64,000 bases of DNA from Fibrobacterota bacterium (GTDB taxonomy: Bacteria; Fibrobacterota; Fibrobacteria; UBA5070), in the NCBI GenBank assembly GCA_016715065.1, contig JADKBN010000003.1, forward strand, positions 186,001-250,000, written 5' to 3'. The position numbers were made by a program, and so were the translations under genes. The notes under the pieces are model-generated. The model made no database searches. It was not told the DNA's origin and saw only the letters and a list, made by a program, of their open reading frames with translations. Shown here one piece after another: positions 47,941 through 59,292 of the stretch. Within the stretch, counting starts at the first letter, position 1. Each line of letters begins with the position of its first letter.

Positions 47941-49098
47941 ATGTCCGTAACACGCATGGTTTTTTTCCTCGTGGTGGTCCTCTCCCTTTCCGCCCTCCTC
48001 CACTTCCAGGTGGCCTCGCGCTGGATTTCGCTGTTGCGATTGTCGGGGGGCTCGTTGTGGGGGCTGCGCGCCGGCTTCGCATTGCTGTTTTTGTTCGTGC
48101 CTGCGAGCTTCGCCCTCACGCGTCTGGGGCGTCCGGGCTGGTTGGCGGAAGTGGTGTCACTGGTCGGATACGTCTGGATGGGAAGTCTTTTCCTGCTTTG
48201 GATCGGGACCCTGTCCGGTTCGCTGGCGGGAATTGTCATCAAGGGTCTGGCTCGCCTGGGGGCATGGAATCCGGATCCATTGGTGCTGCGGGTGCATTGG
48301 GGGTTTCAGCTTTTGGCCGTGGCGGGGGTGATCGCCGCTGTGGTCGGGGCCAAACTGGCCCCCCGGATCCGCCAGGTGGAGGTTTCCATCCGAGGCCTGC
48401 CCAAGTCGTTCGATGGCTATCGCATCGCGCATGTCTCCGACACCCATTTCAGCCACCTGCGCGGAAGGCGTCATGCCCAGGAGCTGGTGGATGCCCTTGA
48501 TCTGGTCGATGCCGATCTGGTGGTCCATACGGGAGATCTCGTCGACGGTACGGTGGAGGCATTGCGCGAAGATGTGTCGCCGTTGGCCAAGGTGCGCTCC
48601 AAGGACGGGAAACTGTTCGTGCGGGGAAATCACGAGGCGTATTCCGGGATCGCGCCGTGGACCGCGGAGCTTCGCAGGCTCGGTTGGGATGTGTTGGAAA
48701 ACGAACATCGGATTGTCCGCAAAGGGGAGGACTCGATCTGCGTGGCGGGCGTGACCGATGCCCACGAAGCCAAGGCGCCCGGAGGGACGGTTCCGGATGC
48801 ACGCAAGGCCTTGGAAGGCGTGCCGCCCGAGGTCGCAGTGATCTTGTTGGCCCACCAGCCCAGGCAGGCGATGGAGGCGCAGGGGTTGGGCGTGGATCTG
48901 ATGCTGTCGGGCCATACCCATGGAGGGCAGATCTGGCCGTTCCACCACATGGTGCCGCTGCAGCAGCCGCTTTTGGCGGGCTTGGGTGTGTTGGGCGATG
49001 TGCAGGTGTTCGTCAGTCGGGGAGCGGGAACCTGGGGGCCGCCGTTGCGCTTGTTCGCGCCCTCCGAGATCCCCGTGCTGGTGCTGCGCCCAGCCTGA
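47941..49098 (+). CDS. Membrane-anchored metallophosphoesterase (YaeI/LpxG-like)
   Basis: 385 residues. Three or four N-terminal transmembrane helices (about 5-20, 38-58, 65-95, 115-135), then a calcineurin-like phosphoesterase: VSDTHFSHLRG, VHTGDLVDG, RGNHEAYSG, LLAHQPRQ and LSGHTHGGQIWPFH. It matches the YaeI/UDP-2,3-diacylglucosamine-hydrolase-like group with a C-terminal GAGTWGPPLRLFAPSEI. Start ATG 47941. It precedes the rotary-module operon by 80 bases. Confidence 0.92.
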   Translation: MSVTRMVFFLVVVLSLSALLHFQVASRWISLLRLSGGSLWGLRAGFALLFLFVPASFALTRLGRPGWLAEVVSLVGYVWMGSLFLLWIGTLSGSLAGIVIKGLARLGAWNPDPLVLRVHWGFQLLAVAGVIAAVVGAKLAPRIRQVEVSIRGLPKSFDGYRIAHVSDTHFSHLRGRRHAQELVDALDLVDADLVVHTGDLVDGTVEALREDVSPLAKVRSKDGKLFVRGNHEAYSGIAPWTAELRRLGWDVLENEHRIVRKGEDSICVAGVTDAHEAKAPGGTVPDARKALEGVPPEVAVILLAHQPRQAMEAQGLGVDLMLSGHTHGGQIWPFHHMVPLQQPLLAGLGVLGDVQVFVSRGAGTWGPPLRLFAPSEIPVLVLRPA

Positions 49099-49178
49099 GT
49101 CCTTGGAGAAGCTCCTGGCTGGAAACCGAGAGCGATTCTTCGATTGCAAGGTCCATCGCGAGAGCCGTATGATGGGGC

Positions 49179-50948
49179 GTGGTCCAGTCCCATCCTTTCC
49201 TGACGATGCTCTGCGTGCTGTCGGCCAACACCCTTGCGCAGGTGTTCGCGGAGCCGATGACCGCCATCCGCAATTCGCCCGCCACCGCTTTGGAACGCGC
49301 CTACGAAAAGAGCGCCCACGATGCGCTGGTGCGCTACTTCGCCGAAAAGACCTTTTTGGTCAAGGCGAAGGTGGAGATGGATCCCGGGCCCGAGCCCAGC
49401 GCCGTTGCGGAGCGGATTCCCCGGCTTCCGGGAATTCCCTACCAGCCCAGGGCGGGTGAAACGAATCCGCCTGCGCTGGAAGAATCGATCGGCGCTGTGG
49501 GCCTGGACGTGCTGGTGGACACTTCCTACACCCAGAGGGATCGGGACTTCATCCAGTATCTGGTCGTGGTCGCGGCCAACCTTGATACCGCACGGGGCGA
49601 CCTCGTGCGTGTGGGGCGGGCGGCCTTCCCGCGCGACGATCGATCCCTCCACCGCGCGGCGCAATGGAAGGATCCCGTACCACCTGTTCCCCCCGTGAAA
49701 ACGGATTCTGTTGCGGTTGTGTCCGACACCATCGCCGTCGTGCCCGAACGTGGAATCCTCCGCCAGGTCGCCGAGCGTCTGCTATCGCAGCTTCCGCTGA
49801 TCGTGGTCTGTCTCAGCGTGCTGGTGGGGATCTGGATCCTGCGCAAACCATCCCCTTCGCCATCCGCGAGGCCGACCGAAGTTCCGTCGCCTCGCGATCC
49901 CGGCAAGGAGCCCCAAGACGGTGCGCCCAGCAGGAATGTTCCCGCCGCGAGTTCCAGCACGGCATCCCAGGACCTGCGGTCGTTGCGGCCTTTCCTGGTC
50001 AACAGCTTCATCGGGGATCCTCGCACGTGTGGACAGATTCTGAAAAGCTGGGTCGAGCACGACCGCGCCAAGGGTGCCCACGAAGCGGCGGTGCTGGTCG
50101 CCGGATTGAATCCGCGATTGCTCGAGACGGTCCGGGAGACTCTGGGCGAAGACGGCGCCAAGCTCGTGGAAGGCCAGATCGCGGCAAGGGAAGATGTTCC
50201 GGAAGAGGAATTCCTGGGGGCGGCCCGCGAGTTCCGGCGCGAATTCCAAGTGGCCACCCAGCGCCACGGCGACCGCCGCCAAAGCGATCTGTTCGGGTTC
50301 CTGGAACAACTGAACGAAGGACAGATTCTGCACATCATCAAGGACGAGGCTCCCGGAATCGCCGGCTTCGTGCTGGCCCAGGTGCCTTCGGCCAAGGCCG
50401 CCAACATCCTGCAGGGGCTGGATTCCCCCACGCGAGCCAAATTCCTCCACGCGATCGGGTCCATCACCCAGATCCCGATGGAGATCTACAAGGACATCGC
50501 CGACCGACTGAGCCTTCGGGCCATGGAGGTGGCCAACATGAAATTCGTCGCCGCCGACGGAGTGGAGAGCCTGCTGAAACTCATCGAGAGCCTGCCGGTG
50601 GACCAGCAGTTCCCCTACATCCACAGCCTGTCGGAAGTGGACCTCAACCTGGCCAAGAAACTGCGCTCGCGCACGGTGACGCTCCAGGAAGTCCCGAGCC
50701 TGCCGGAGAAGCTCCTGGCCTCCCGACTGCAATCACAGGATCCGCAAGTCCTCGCGCTGGTGCTGCCTCGCTACGACACCGCCTCGCGCGATCGGATGTT
50801 TTCGCTTCTGCCCGACCGCATGCGCCAGCTGGTGCAGTCGTCCCTGGAGCTTCGCAAGAGCGCCACACCGCAGGACATGGAAGCCGCCTGCCAGACTTTC
50901 CTCAAATCCTTCCGAGACGAAATCCGAAAAAATGGGAGGGCCGCGTGA
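49179..50948 (+). CDS. FliF-FliG fusion-like membrane rotor protein
   Basis: 589 residues, GTG start 49179. Residues 1-24 form a signal peptide. About 36-155 resembles the third ring-building domain of FliF and its end (ALVRYFAEKTFLVKAKVEMD; VLVDTSYTQRD; NLDTARGDLVRVGRAAFP, like FliF VGxxxxRGDxVxV). A transmembrane helix covers about 205-222, then a Pro/Ser linker, and residues 285-589 match all three FliG domains: N (EAAVLVAGLNPRLLETV), M (NEGQILHIIKDEAPGIAGFV, AANILQGLDSPTRAKFLHAI) and C (GVESLLKLIESLPVDQQFPY, LAKKLRSRTVTLQEVPSL, DPQVLALVLP). Several charged torque residues of FliG_C are absent. Followed in the same operon by MotA and MotB types. Reads as an inner-membrane rotor ring and torque disc in one polypeptide. 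Confidence 0.8.
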   Translation: MVQSHPFLTMLCVLSANTLAQVFAEPMTAIRNSPATALERAYEKSAHDALVRYFAEKTFLVKAKVEMDPGPEPSAVAERIPRLPGIPYQPRAGETNPPALEESIGAVGLDVLVDTSYTQRDRDFIQYLVVVAANLDTARGDLVRVGRAAFPRDDRSLHRAAQWKDPVPPVPPVKTDSVAVVSDTIAVVPERGILRQVAERLLSQLPLIVVCLSVLVGIWILRKPSPSPSARPTEVPSPRDPGKEPQDGAPSRNVPAASSSTASQDLRSLRPFLVNSFIGDPRTCGQILKSWVEHDRAKGAHEAAVLVAGLNPRLLETVRETLGEDGAKLVEGQIAAREDVPEEEFLGAAREFRREFQVATQRHGDRRQSDLFGFLEQLNEGQILHIIKDEAPGIAGFVLAQVPSAKAANILQGLDSPTRAKFLHAIGSITQIPMEIYKDIADRLSLRAMEVANMKFVAADGVESLLKLIESLPVDQQFPYIHSLSEVDLNLAKKLRSRTVTLQEVPSLPEKLLASRLQSQDPQVLALVLPRYDTASRDRMFSLLPDRMRQLVQSSLELRKSATPQDMEAACQTFLKSFRDEIRKNGRAA

Positions 50949-52006
50949 AGGCCTTGGCCGCCATCCTCCTTGGCACGTTGATCGCCCATGCAGGCGATCC
51001 GACGTTGCCGCCGTTTCCCGCCCCTCCCTCCAGCGGGGTCGGTCGGATGTCGGAAGTCTTGACGCAGGTCCAGGATGGACTCGGGGACCTTCCCGCGGAT
51101 GTGTCGCGGATCGCCGTCCACCAGATCCGGTTCGATCCCTCCGAATTCCGTCCTGGCGAAATGCGCTACCTGCAGGCGCGCATCGAAGAAGTCTTTTCCC
51201 GCCAAGGGCGGCGCACGGTGGTCAACTCGCCGGAATTGCGCACGCTGCGGGTGGTGTCCACCGACACGTCCCTTTCCGTTTCCAACACCCTTCCCGGGAT
51301 CGACGATCTCGCGCGGCTCGGCGAGAAACTGCACGTCGACGCCTTCGTGGACGGCTCGTGTTCCCGTTCGCCCGAGGGTGATCTCCTCTTGGCGCTGCGG
51401 GTGTTCCGCGCCCGCACGGGCGAGCTCGTGTGGTCGCGAAGCCATGTGTCCGGTCCCAGTCGCGCCGAAGCCCAGCACAAGGAGCAGGGCGTGGCGGTTT
51501 CGCTGCCTGTTCGCGTCCTGCCCGTGGGCCAGACCGCGATGACCAACGGGAAGTTCGCCGGGACGTGGTTCGTTTCCGGTCTGGCGGCGGACGTATCGGT
51601 GACGGAAATCGTCAACACGGACCGCTGGCTGGCGCTTTCGGTGCTGGGTGGGTATGCGCACATGGGCCTGGCCGGTCTGCCCGACAGCATCTCTCCGCCG
51701 GATCTGCACATCCTCCATATCGGCGTGGAAGCCGAGGGGATCTTCTTTCGCAAGAGCGATCCGCGGGACGGCTATTGGCTGGGCGCCTACGCCGGTTTCC
51801 AGGAAATGATCCCCTTGCTGCAGCGCGAAAACATCGGAACCCTGCGTATGGGCTACCGGACCAAGCCCACGCGGCACTTCTCGCTTTCGGCAGGAATCGT
51901 CGCCGTCCTGTTCGGGCAGCGCCTGGTGGATGCCGAGGGAGGCAAGCGCGTCTTCGACCTGGATCGGATCGGTTATGAACTCAACATCCTGCACTACACC
52001 TTCTAG
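50945..52006 (+). CDS. Exported FlgO/LpoB-like protein of the rotor operon
   Basis: 353 residues; GTG 50945 overlaps the rotor gene stop (GTGA). N-terminal signal (KALAAILLGTLIAHA). Residues about 30-200 have the FlgO/CsgG-LpoB-like pattern (LTQVQDGLGDLPADVSRIAV, YLQARIEEVFSRQGRRTVV, ARLGEKLHVDAFVDGSCSR, LALRVFRARTGELVWSRS). The C-terminal half is beta-rich with repeated hydrophobic strands, perhaps an outer-membrane or barrel-like domain (GYWLGAYAGFQEMIP, YELNILHYTF end). A link between the rotor and the outer membrane is inferred. Confidence 0.6.
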   Translation: MKALAAILLGTLIAHAGDPTLPPFPAPPSSGVGRMSEVLTQVQDGLGDLPADVSRIAVHQIRFDPSEFRPGEMRYLQARIEEVFSRQGRRTVVNSPELRTLRVVSTDTSLSVSNTLPGIDDLARLGEKLHVDAFVDGSCSRSPEGDLLLALRVFRARTGELVWSRSHVSGPSRAEAQHKEQGVAVSLPVRVLPVGQTAMTNGKFAGTWFVSGLAADVSVTEIVNTDRWLALSVLGGYAHMGLAGLPDSISPPDLHILHIGVEAEGIFFRKSDPRDGYWLGAYAGFQEMIPLLQRENIGTLRMGYRTKPTRHFSLSAGIVAVLFGQRLVDAEGGKRVFDLDRIGYELNILHYTF

Positions 52007-52643
52007 GCTCGCGCTCGCCACGGGCCTGGCGTGCCTGCTGTGCGGGTGCGCGGCTTCCGTCCCGGCACAACGTGCGATCGACCAGCCCCAGGTCGCCAGG
52101 CCCGTCGTCGAGCCCGCCCCCGCGGCCGCACCGGCACCGGTGCTCACCCTCGAATACGGGAATCGTTCCACCAAGGCGACCTTCCAGGTGGATCTCTCCG
52201 GGAGCGACGTGCACGTGGAGCTTTCCGGGCGGGCGCTGCGCACCGACTCCGTCCGCACGGCACCTGTCGCGCGAGCGGTGACGGAAACTGTCGCCAAGGT
52301 GGAGGATCCCGTCCTGCCGCGCGCCCGGATGCTCGCCGACTCCGCCTTGCGCCAAAACGGCGCGGCGTCGGATTCCACCACGGCCAAGGTGGTCGCTGCC
52401 ATCCGCAAGGCCCAGGAATGCTTCTATCAGGGCCGTTACGCCGAAGCCTCCGATCTGGCCAGGGCCGCCATTTCCATCCGACCCACGGCGGAAGCCCACG
52501 CCTTGGCGGGCTCCATCAGCTGGGTGCGCAAGGAGCGCGAAGATGCCCGCCTGCACTGGCTGCGGGCGCGGGATCTGGATCCGACCTTTCCCGGCTTGGC
52601 GAGCGTCCTCGATTCCTTGCCAGCCGTGGAGATCCGCCGATGA
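51975..52643 (+). CDS. Lipoprotein with TPR-like repeat in the rotor operon
   Basis: 222 residues, overlapping the previous gene by 32 bases. Signal with lipobox ACLLCGCAAS; Pro/Ala linker; a beta segment (LTLEYGNRSTKATFQVDLSG); then a helical TPR-like pair (KAQECFYQGRYAEASDLARA, AEAHALAGSISWVRKEREDA, ARLHWLRARDLDP). Probably outer-membrane anchored and holding a protein-protein contact for the machine. Stop overlaps the MotA start (ATGA). Confidence 0.65.
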   Translation: MNSTSCTTPSRLALATGLACLLCGCAASVPAQRAIDQPQVARPVVEPAPAAAPAPVLTLEYGNRSTKATFQVDLSGSDVHVELSGRALRTDSVRTAPVARAVTETVAKVEDPVLPRARMLADSALRQNGAASDSTTAKVVAAIRKAQECFYQGRYAEASDLARAAISIRPTAEAHALAGSISWVRKEREDARLHWLRARDLDPTFPGLASVLDSLPAVEIRR

Positions 52644-53422
52644 TTTCGTTTTCGAGCGTCCTGGGGATCCTTCTGGGTGCGGCCTTGTTGTTGTGGAGCG
52701 TGCACCGGGAAACGTCCGATTGGCAAATCTTCCTGTCTTTGTCCAGTCTCCTGATCGTGCTGGGGGGCACCATCACGGTGACCCTGATCGGCTACCGCGC
52801 CAAGTACGCCTGGAGCGCGGGCATCGCGCTGTTGAAGATCTACCTCCACCAGTCGATCACGCCCAAAAGCCTGGCCATGGATGTGAAGATCATGATCGAT
52901 TGGTCGCGCCGCGTGACCTCCGATGGAAACATGGCCTTCGACGCCATTTCGCGTGAAAGCAAAGACGAATTCATCCGCTACATCTTCCAGTTGGCCAGCA
53001 CCGGTTACACCGTTGCCGACATCCGCGAGTTCGGGACCACCAACATCGAAGAGCATTATTTCCGCAAACTCCACGAATCCCACATCCTCAATTCCATGGG
53101 CTCCAACACCCCTGCCCTGGGCCTGGTGGGCACCCTCATCGGATTGATCACCATGCTTTCGCGCCTGGAAGATCCATCGAAACTCGGGCCGGGTCTTGCG
53201 CTGGCTCTCACCGCCACGCTCTATGGATTGCTTTTCGCGCGGTTTTTCTTCCTGCCCTCGGCGACCAAGGTCAAGCAGATCCTGGGGATCGAGCGGTTCC
53301 GACAATATCTGATCCTGGAAGGGGTGATCCTGCTGATGGAGCGCCGTCCCGCCATGTATGTGCAGGACAAGCTCAATTCCTTCCTCGATCGGCGCCACCA
53401 GTACAAACCGGCTGGATCGTAG
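52640..53422 (+). CDS. MotA-type stator proton channel protein
   Basis: 260 residues. MotA/TolQ/ExbB family, closest to MotA in layout: helices near 5-22 and 32-52, a long cytoplasmic loop (60-150), and the paired channel helices NSMGSNTPALGLVGTLIGLITML (Pro158) and ALTATLYGLLFARFFFLPS (Pro206). MotA's FliG-contact charges are plausibly kept as Arg90-Arg91 and Asp101. Start ATG 52640 overlaps the lipoprotein stop. Its partner MotB follows. The rotor that such a stator would push is encoded at the head of the same operon. Confidence 0.9.
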   Translation: MISFSSVLGILLGAALLLWSVHRETSDWQIFLSLSSLLIVLGGTITVTLIGYRAKYAWSAGIALLKIYLHQSITPKSLAMDVKIMIDWSRRVTSDGNMAFDAISRESKDEFIRYIFQLASTGYTVADIREFGTTNIEEHYFRKLHESHILNSMGSNTPALGLVGTLIGLITMLSRLEDPSKLGPGLALALTATLYGLLFARFFFLPSATKVKQILGIERFRQYLILEGVILLMERRPAMYVQDKLNSFLDRRHQYKPAGS

Positions 53423-53432
53423 AGGTCGGAAG

Positions 53433-54113
53433 GTGTCGCTGCAATCCCACCACAATCGCTACCGCGCCCGCGAGCTGGAAGGCGAAGCCACGGAAGAAGA
53501 CTGGCTGATCAGCTACGCCGACATGGTGACGCTCCTGATGTGCTTTTTCCTGGCCATGGTGACGATCTCGAAAGTCGACGTCACACTGTTCGAGCAGATG
53601 AAGAAGGGGCTCCGGTCGGAGATCGGCAAGGAGAAGGAGGTGAAGACTCCCCTTGCGGAAATCAAGAAGGACCTGGACTCGCTGTTGGCGCACGAAAAAG
53701 CGGAAGGAAGCGTGGCCATCGAAAAGGGGCCGGAAGGGATCGTGTTGGAGTTTTCCAGCGCGGCGTTCTACCAGATCGGCAAGGCGGAGTTCAGTTCCGA
53801 TGCCGAAGGGATCCTGGCACGGGTGGATTCGGCCATCCGTGGGATCGACTACTACCGGTTCCAGGTGGACATCGAAGGCCACACCGACAACGTCCCCATG
53901 CGTTCGGCACAATTTCCGTCCAATTGGGAACTGTCCGTGTCGCGGGCCACGAACATCGTGAAGTTCCTGATCGCACGCGGAATGCCTGCCGATCGGCTCA
54001 AGGCGGCTGGATACGCCGACACCAAGCCGAAGGTCCCCAACCAGGACTCCACAGGCATGGCCATCCCGGAAAACCAAGCACTCAATCGGCGGATCGTACT
54101 GCGGATCCACTAG
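53433..54113 (+). CDS. MotB-type stator protein with OmpA peptidoglycan-binding domain
   Basis: 226 residues; GTG 53433. The single transmembrane helix carries the proton-accepting Asp30 (YADMVTLLMCFFLAMVTIS), at the position of Asp32 of E. coli MotB. A charged plug/linker region follows, then an OmpA-like domain (FSSDAEGILARVDSAIRGI, VDIEGHTDNVPMRS, NWELSVSRATNIVKFLIARG, RLKAAGYADTKP, NQALNRRIVLRI). Anchors the stator to peptidoglycan. Ends the operon. Confidence 0.92.
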   Translation: MSLQSHHNRYRARELEGEATEEDWLISYADMVTLLMCFFLAMVTISKVDVTLFEQMKKGLRSEIGKEKEVKTPLAEIKKDLDSLLAHEKAEGSVAIEKGPEGIVLEFSSAAFYQIGKAEFSSDAEGILARVDSAIRGIDYYRFQVDIEGHTDNVPMRSAQFPSNWELSVSRATNIVKFLIARGMPADRLKAAGYADTKPKVPNQDSTGMAIPENQALNRRIVLRIH

Positions 54114-54201
54114 GAGAGGGCCTTTGTAGATTGAACGTCCGTTCGCTTGATCACCGAGTTCGCGGCAATTTGGTTGTTCCCACCGTTGCGAGGATCCCCC
54201 A

Positions 54202-54681
54202 ATGCAACTTCTTCTATCCCTGCTCCAAGGCATCACCATGAGTGGCGTCCTACACAAGGTTCCCCTCGAGGAACTCGTTTCCCGTTCCCAGTCCATCGCC
54301 TTGGTCCGTCCCACCGGCTCCACCGGTTCGCGCGAGGTGCCTGGTATGACCCCGGCATGCGTGGTTCCTTGGCGTGAATACGAGGTGGTGGAAGTTCTCC
54401 GTGCTCCTTCCAAGTCCGGTCTGCCTCCCAAGATCAAGGTGGAGCCCTCCGATGCCCGCCAAAACTGCCGGATCGGGGCCATGATGAACTCGCCAGTCCA
54501 CCCCATCCTCATCATCGATGCCTACATCCCGCTGGATACCGCCGGTCTTGCGGATCCTTCGGCAGCGAAGGTGTTGTTCTTGCGAGGAGAATCGGCGGAT
54601 CATTTGACCGAAGTGGTACGAGATGCCCAGGACGGGGCTGGATGCGTCCCCAAGATCCGCGCGATCCTCACCAAGCCCTGA
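54202..54681 (+). CDS. Hypothetical protein
   Basis: 159 residues, no recognised family. N-terminus MQLLLSLLQGITMSG is weakly hydrophobic; the rest is a compact alpha/beta sequence (SIALVRPTGSTG, EYEVVEVLRAPSK, ILIIDAYIPLDT, KVLFLRGESADHL). AGGA precedes ATG 54202; ATG 54238 is an alternative start. Followed by a terminator. Confidence 0.5.
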   Translation: MQLLLSLLQGITMSGVLHKVPLEELVSRSQSIALVRPTGSTGSREVPGMTPACVVPWREYEVVEVLRAPSKSGLPPKIKVEPSDARQNCRIGAMMNSPVHPILIIDAYIPLDTAGLADPSAAKVLFLRGESADHLTEVVRDAQDGAGCVPKIRAILTKP

Positions 54682-54694
54682 CCGCATCCAGGGG

Positions 54695-54718
54695 GGCAAG
54701 CGGGCTCGCGCCTTTTTT
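54695..54718 (+). terminator. Rho-independent terminator before lspA
   Basis: GGC-AA-GCG / CGC-GCC stem (54695-54712) with an AA bulge and loop GGCT, followed by TTTTTT (54713-54718), just after the stop at 54681. Confidence 0.7.
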
Positions 54719-54789
54719 GCGCTAACGGCGTATCTTTCCCCCTTCGCGAACCCGGATCCCTCCGGTTTCGCTCCGAAAGGGTTGGGTGC

Positions 54790-55284
54790 ATGTCAGAGCG
54801 TCGCAACGGGCTTCTCGCCGCCACGATCGTCGGCGGAATCGCCTTGGACCAAGTCTCCAAGATCCTGGCGGAGCGATGGTTGCTCCCCACGGATCTGCAT
54901 ACCTATCTGGGGGGGATCTTCCGCATCCAGATGGTCCGCAACCGCGGTGCGTTCCTGAGCTTGGGTTCCACCCTGCCTGAACACTTGCGGCAGACCCTTC
55001 TGATCTGGGGGGTGGGCATTTTTCTGTTGGGACTCACGATCTGGATTTTCCGATCCAAGACCGCGACCCCGACCTCGCGTTGGTGCATGGCCGCCGTGGC
55101 CGCAGGCGGTTTCGCCAACCTGATTGACAGAATCCGGTTCGACGGCGGGGTCCTGGACTTTTTGAACGTGGGGATCGGTGGGGTGCGCACGGGTATTTTC
55201 AACGTCGCCGACATGTACATCACCTTCGCGGTGATCTGGCTTCTGATCGATTCCTTCCGGACTCGAAAGGCCTCTCAGGTCTGA
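54790..55284 (+). CDS. lspA: Lipoprotein signal peptidase (signal peptidase II)
   Basis: 164 residues, four transmembrane helices. Cleaves prolipoproteins before the lipidated Cys, matching the several lipoproteins nearby. Catalytic Asp region NLIDRIRFDGGVLDFLN and the second conserved FNVADMYI with VRNRGAFLSLG early on. Length and motifs fit LspA. Confidence 0.94.
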   Translation: MSERRNGLLAATIVGGIALDQVSKILAERWLLPTDLHTYLGGIFRIQMVRNRGAFLSLGSTLPEHLRQTLLIWGVGIFLLGLTIWIFRSKTATPTSRWCMAAVAAGGFANLIDRIRFDGGVLDFLNVGIGGVRTGIFNVADMYITFAVIWLLIDSFRTRKASQV

Positions 55285-55299
55285 GGCGGCGGCCGGCTT

Positions 55300-57298
<1,999 letters not shown>

Positions 57299-57303
<5 letters not shown>

Positions 57304-57327
57304 TGCCTCCGGTGAGGAGGCAATGCG
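57299..57327 (-). terminator. Perfect 12-bp hairpin covering the start of the hybrid kinase
   Basis: Arms 57299-57310 and 57316-57327 around a 5-base loop. It starts 26 bases after purB and includes the GGAGG and ATG of the next gene. It may terminate purB transcription and also hide the kinase start. Confidence 0.6.
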
Positions 57328-57352
57328 GATCCCTAGCCCTTTGGGGTCGGGA

Positions 57353-58795
57353 TCAGACTTTCAGATCGACGGCGCTGTCGGCCAGGGCGTTGGATTCGGC
57401 TTGGAGAATCGGTTGGACCTCCTCCTCCAGGAAGCGCTTCACCAGAGAAGGCGCACGCCCCACGTAGAGCTTCGGATCCAGCACCGATTCCAGCTGCGCT
57501 CGGGTGAGTCCGAAGGCCGAATCAGCCGCAAGCCGATCCAACAAGTCGTTGGGCTTGCCTTCCTGCTTGACCACCGCACCGGCCGCCATGCTGTGCACAC
57601 GGATGAGCTCATGGAGTTCCTGTCGGTCGCCGCCCTTCTTGACCGCCTGCATCAGGATGTTTTCCGTCGCCATGAACGGGAGCTCGGACAAGAGCCGCGC
57701 CTCGATCATCTTGGGATACACCACAAGGCCCGAAGCGATGTTTTCCACCAGCACCAGGCAAGCGTCGGCGGCCAGGAACGCTTGGGAAACGGAGATGCGC
57801 TTGGCGGCGGAATCGTCCAAAGTGCGCTCGAACCATTGGGCGGCGGCGGTGGAGTCGATCACCTGCTGCTGGGCCATCACGATGCGCGAAAGCGCGCACA
57901 AGCGTTCGGAGCGCATGGGGTTTCGCTTGTAGGCCATGGCGCTGGAGCCGATCTGGTCCTTTTCGAAGGGCTCTTCCACTTCCTTCAGGTGCTGGAGCAG
58001 GCGGATGTCGTTGCCCATGCGGCCCACGGTCACCGCGATTTCTCCCAGCACATGGATCACACGGCTGTCGATATGGCGCGTGTAGGTTTGGCCAGAAATT
58101 GTCAGAGGCCGATTGAATCCGGCCTTTTCCGTGACGCGCCGGTCCAACGCGTCGATCTTGTCCTCGTCGCCTTCGAACAGTTCCATGAACGAGGCTTGGG
58201 TTCCCGTGGTCCCCTTCACGCCGCGAAACGGCAACCACTCGATCAGACGGGCCACCTCGTGGTAATCCATCACCAAGTCCTGGATCCAGGTGCACGCGCG
58301 CTTTCCCACCGTGGTGGGCTGGGCGGGTTGGAAATGCGTGAATCCCAGGGTGGGGAGGTCCTTGTGTTCGTCGGCGAACTTGGCCAGCGCCCCGATGGAA
58401 CGGGCCAAGCGCTTTTTCAAAAGCACCAGGCTCTCGCGCATCTGGATCAGGTCGGTGTTGCAGCCCACGAACTGCGAGGTGGCCCCCAGATGGATGATTC
58501 CCTTGGCCTTGGGGGCGATGTCGCCCCAGGCGTGGACATGGGCCATCACGTCGTGGCGAAGCTTTTTCTCATACCGGGCGGCCGCTTCCAGATCCAGGTT
58601 AGATGCCGTGTCCCGCAGTTCCTGGAGCTGTTCTTCCGTGATGGGCAGTCCCAGTTCCTTTTCGGATTCGGCCAGCCAGATCCAGAGGCGGCGCCAGGTG
58701 CCGAACTTGAAGGCGGGGCTCCACAGGCGCGCCATTTCGGCGCTCGCGTAGCGGGTTTCCAGGACGTTTTCGACAGCGTTTTCGTTGATGGCCAT
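57353..58795 (-). CDS. purB: Adenylosuccinate lyase
   Basis: 480 residues; two steps of purine synthesis (SAICAR and adenylosuccinate cleavage). Fumarase/lyase superfamily motifs: HAWGDIAPKAKGIIHLGATS, HFQPAQPTTVGKRA, and the signature GSSAMAYKRNPMRSERL. Start ATG 58795. Upstream (in its reading direction) lies the poly-G tract, so its promoter cannot be read. Confidence 0.94.
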   Translation of the reverse strand: MAINENAVENVLETRYASAEMARLWSPAFKFGTWRRLWIWLAESEKELGLPITEEQLQELRDTASNLDLEAAARYEKKLRHDVMAHVHAWGDIAPKAKGIIHLGATSQFVGCNTDLIQMRESLVLLKKRLARSIGALAKFADEHKDLPTLGFTHFQPAQPTTVGKRACTWIQDLVMDYHEVARLIEWLPFRGVKGTTGTQASFMELFEGDEDKIDALDRRVTEKAGFNRPLTISGQTYTRHIDSRVIHVLGEIAVTVGRMGNDIRLLQHLKEVEEPFEKDQIGSSAMAYKRNPMRSERLCALSRIVMAQQQVIDSTAAAQWFERTLDDSAAKRISVSQAFLAADACLVLVENIASGLVVYPKMIEARLLSELPFMATENILMQAVKKGGDRQELHELIRVHSMAAGAVVKQEGKPNDLLDRLAADSAFGLTRAQLESVLDPKLYVGRAPSLVKRFLEEEVQPILQAESNALADSAVDLKV

Positions 58796-59292
<497 letters not shown>

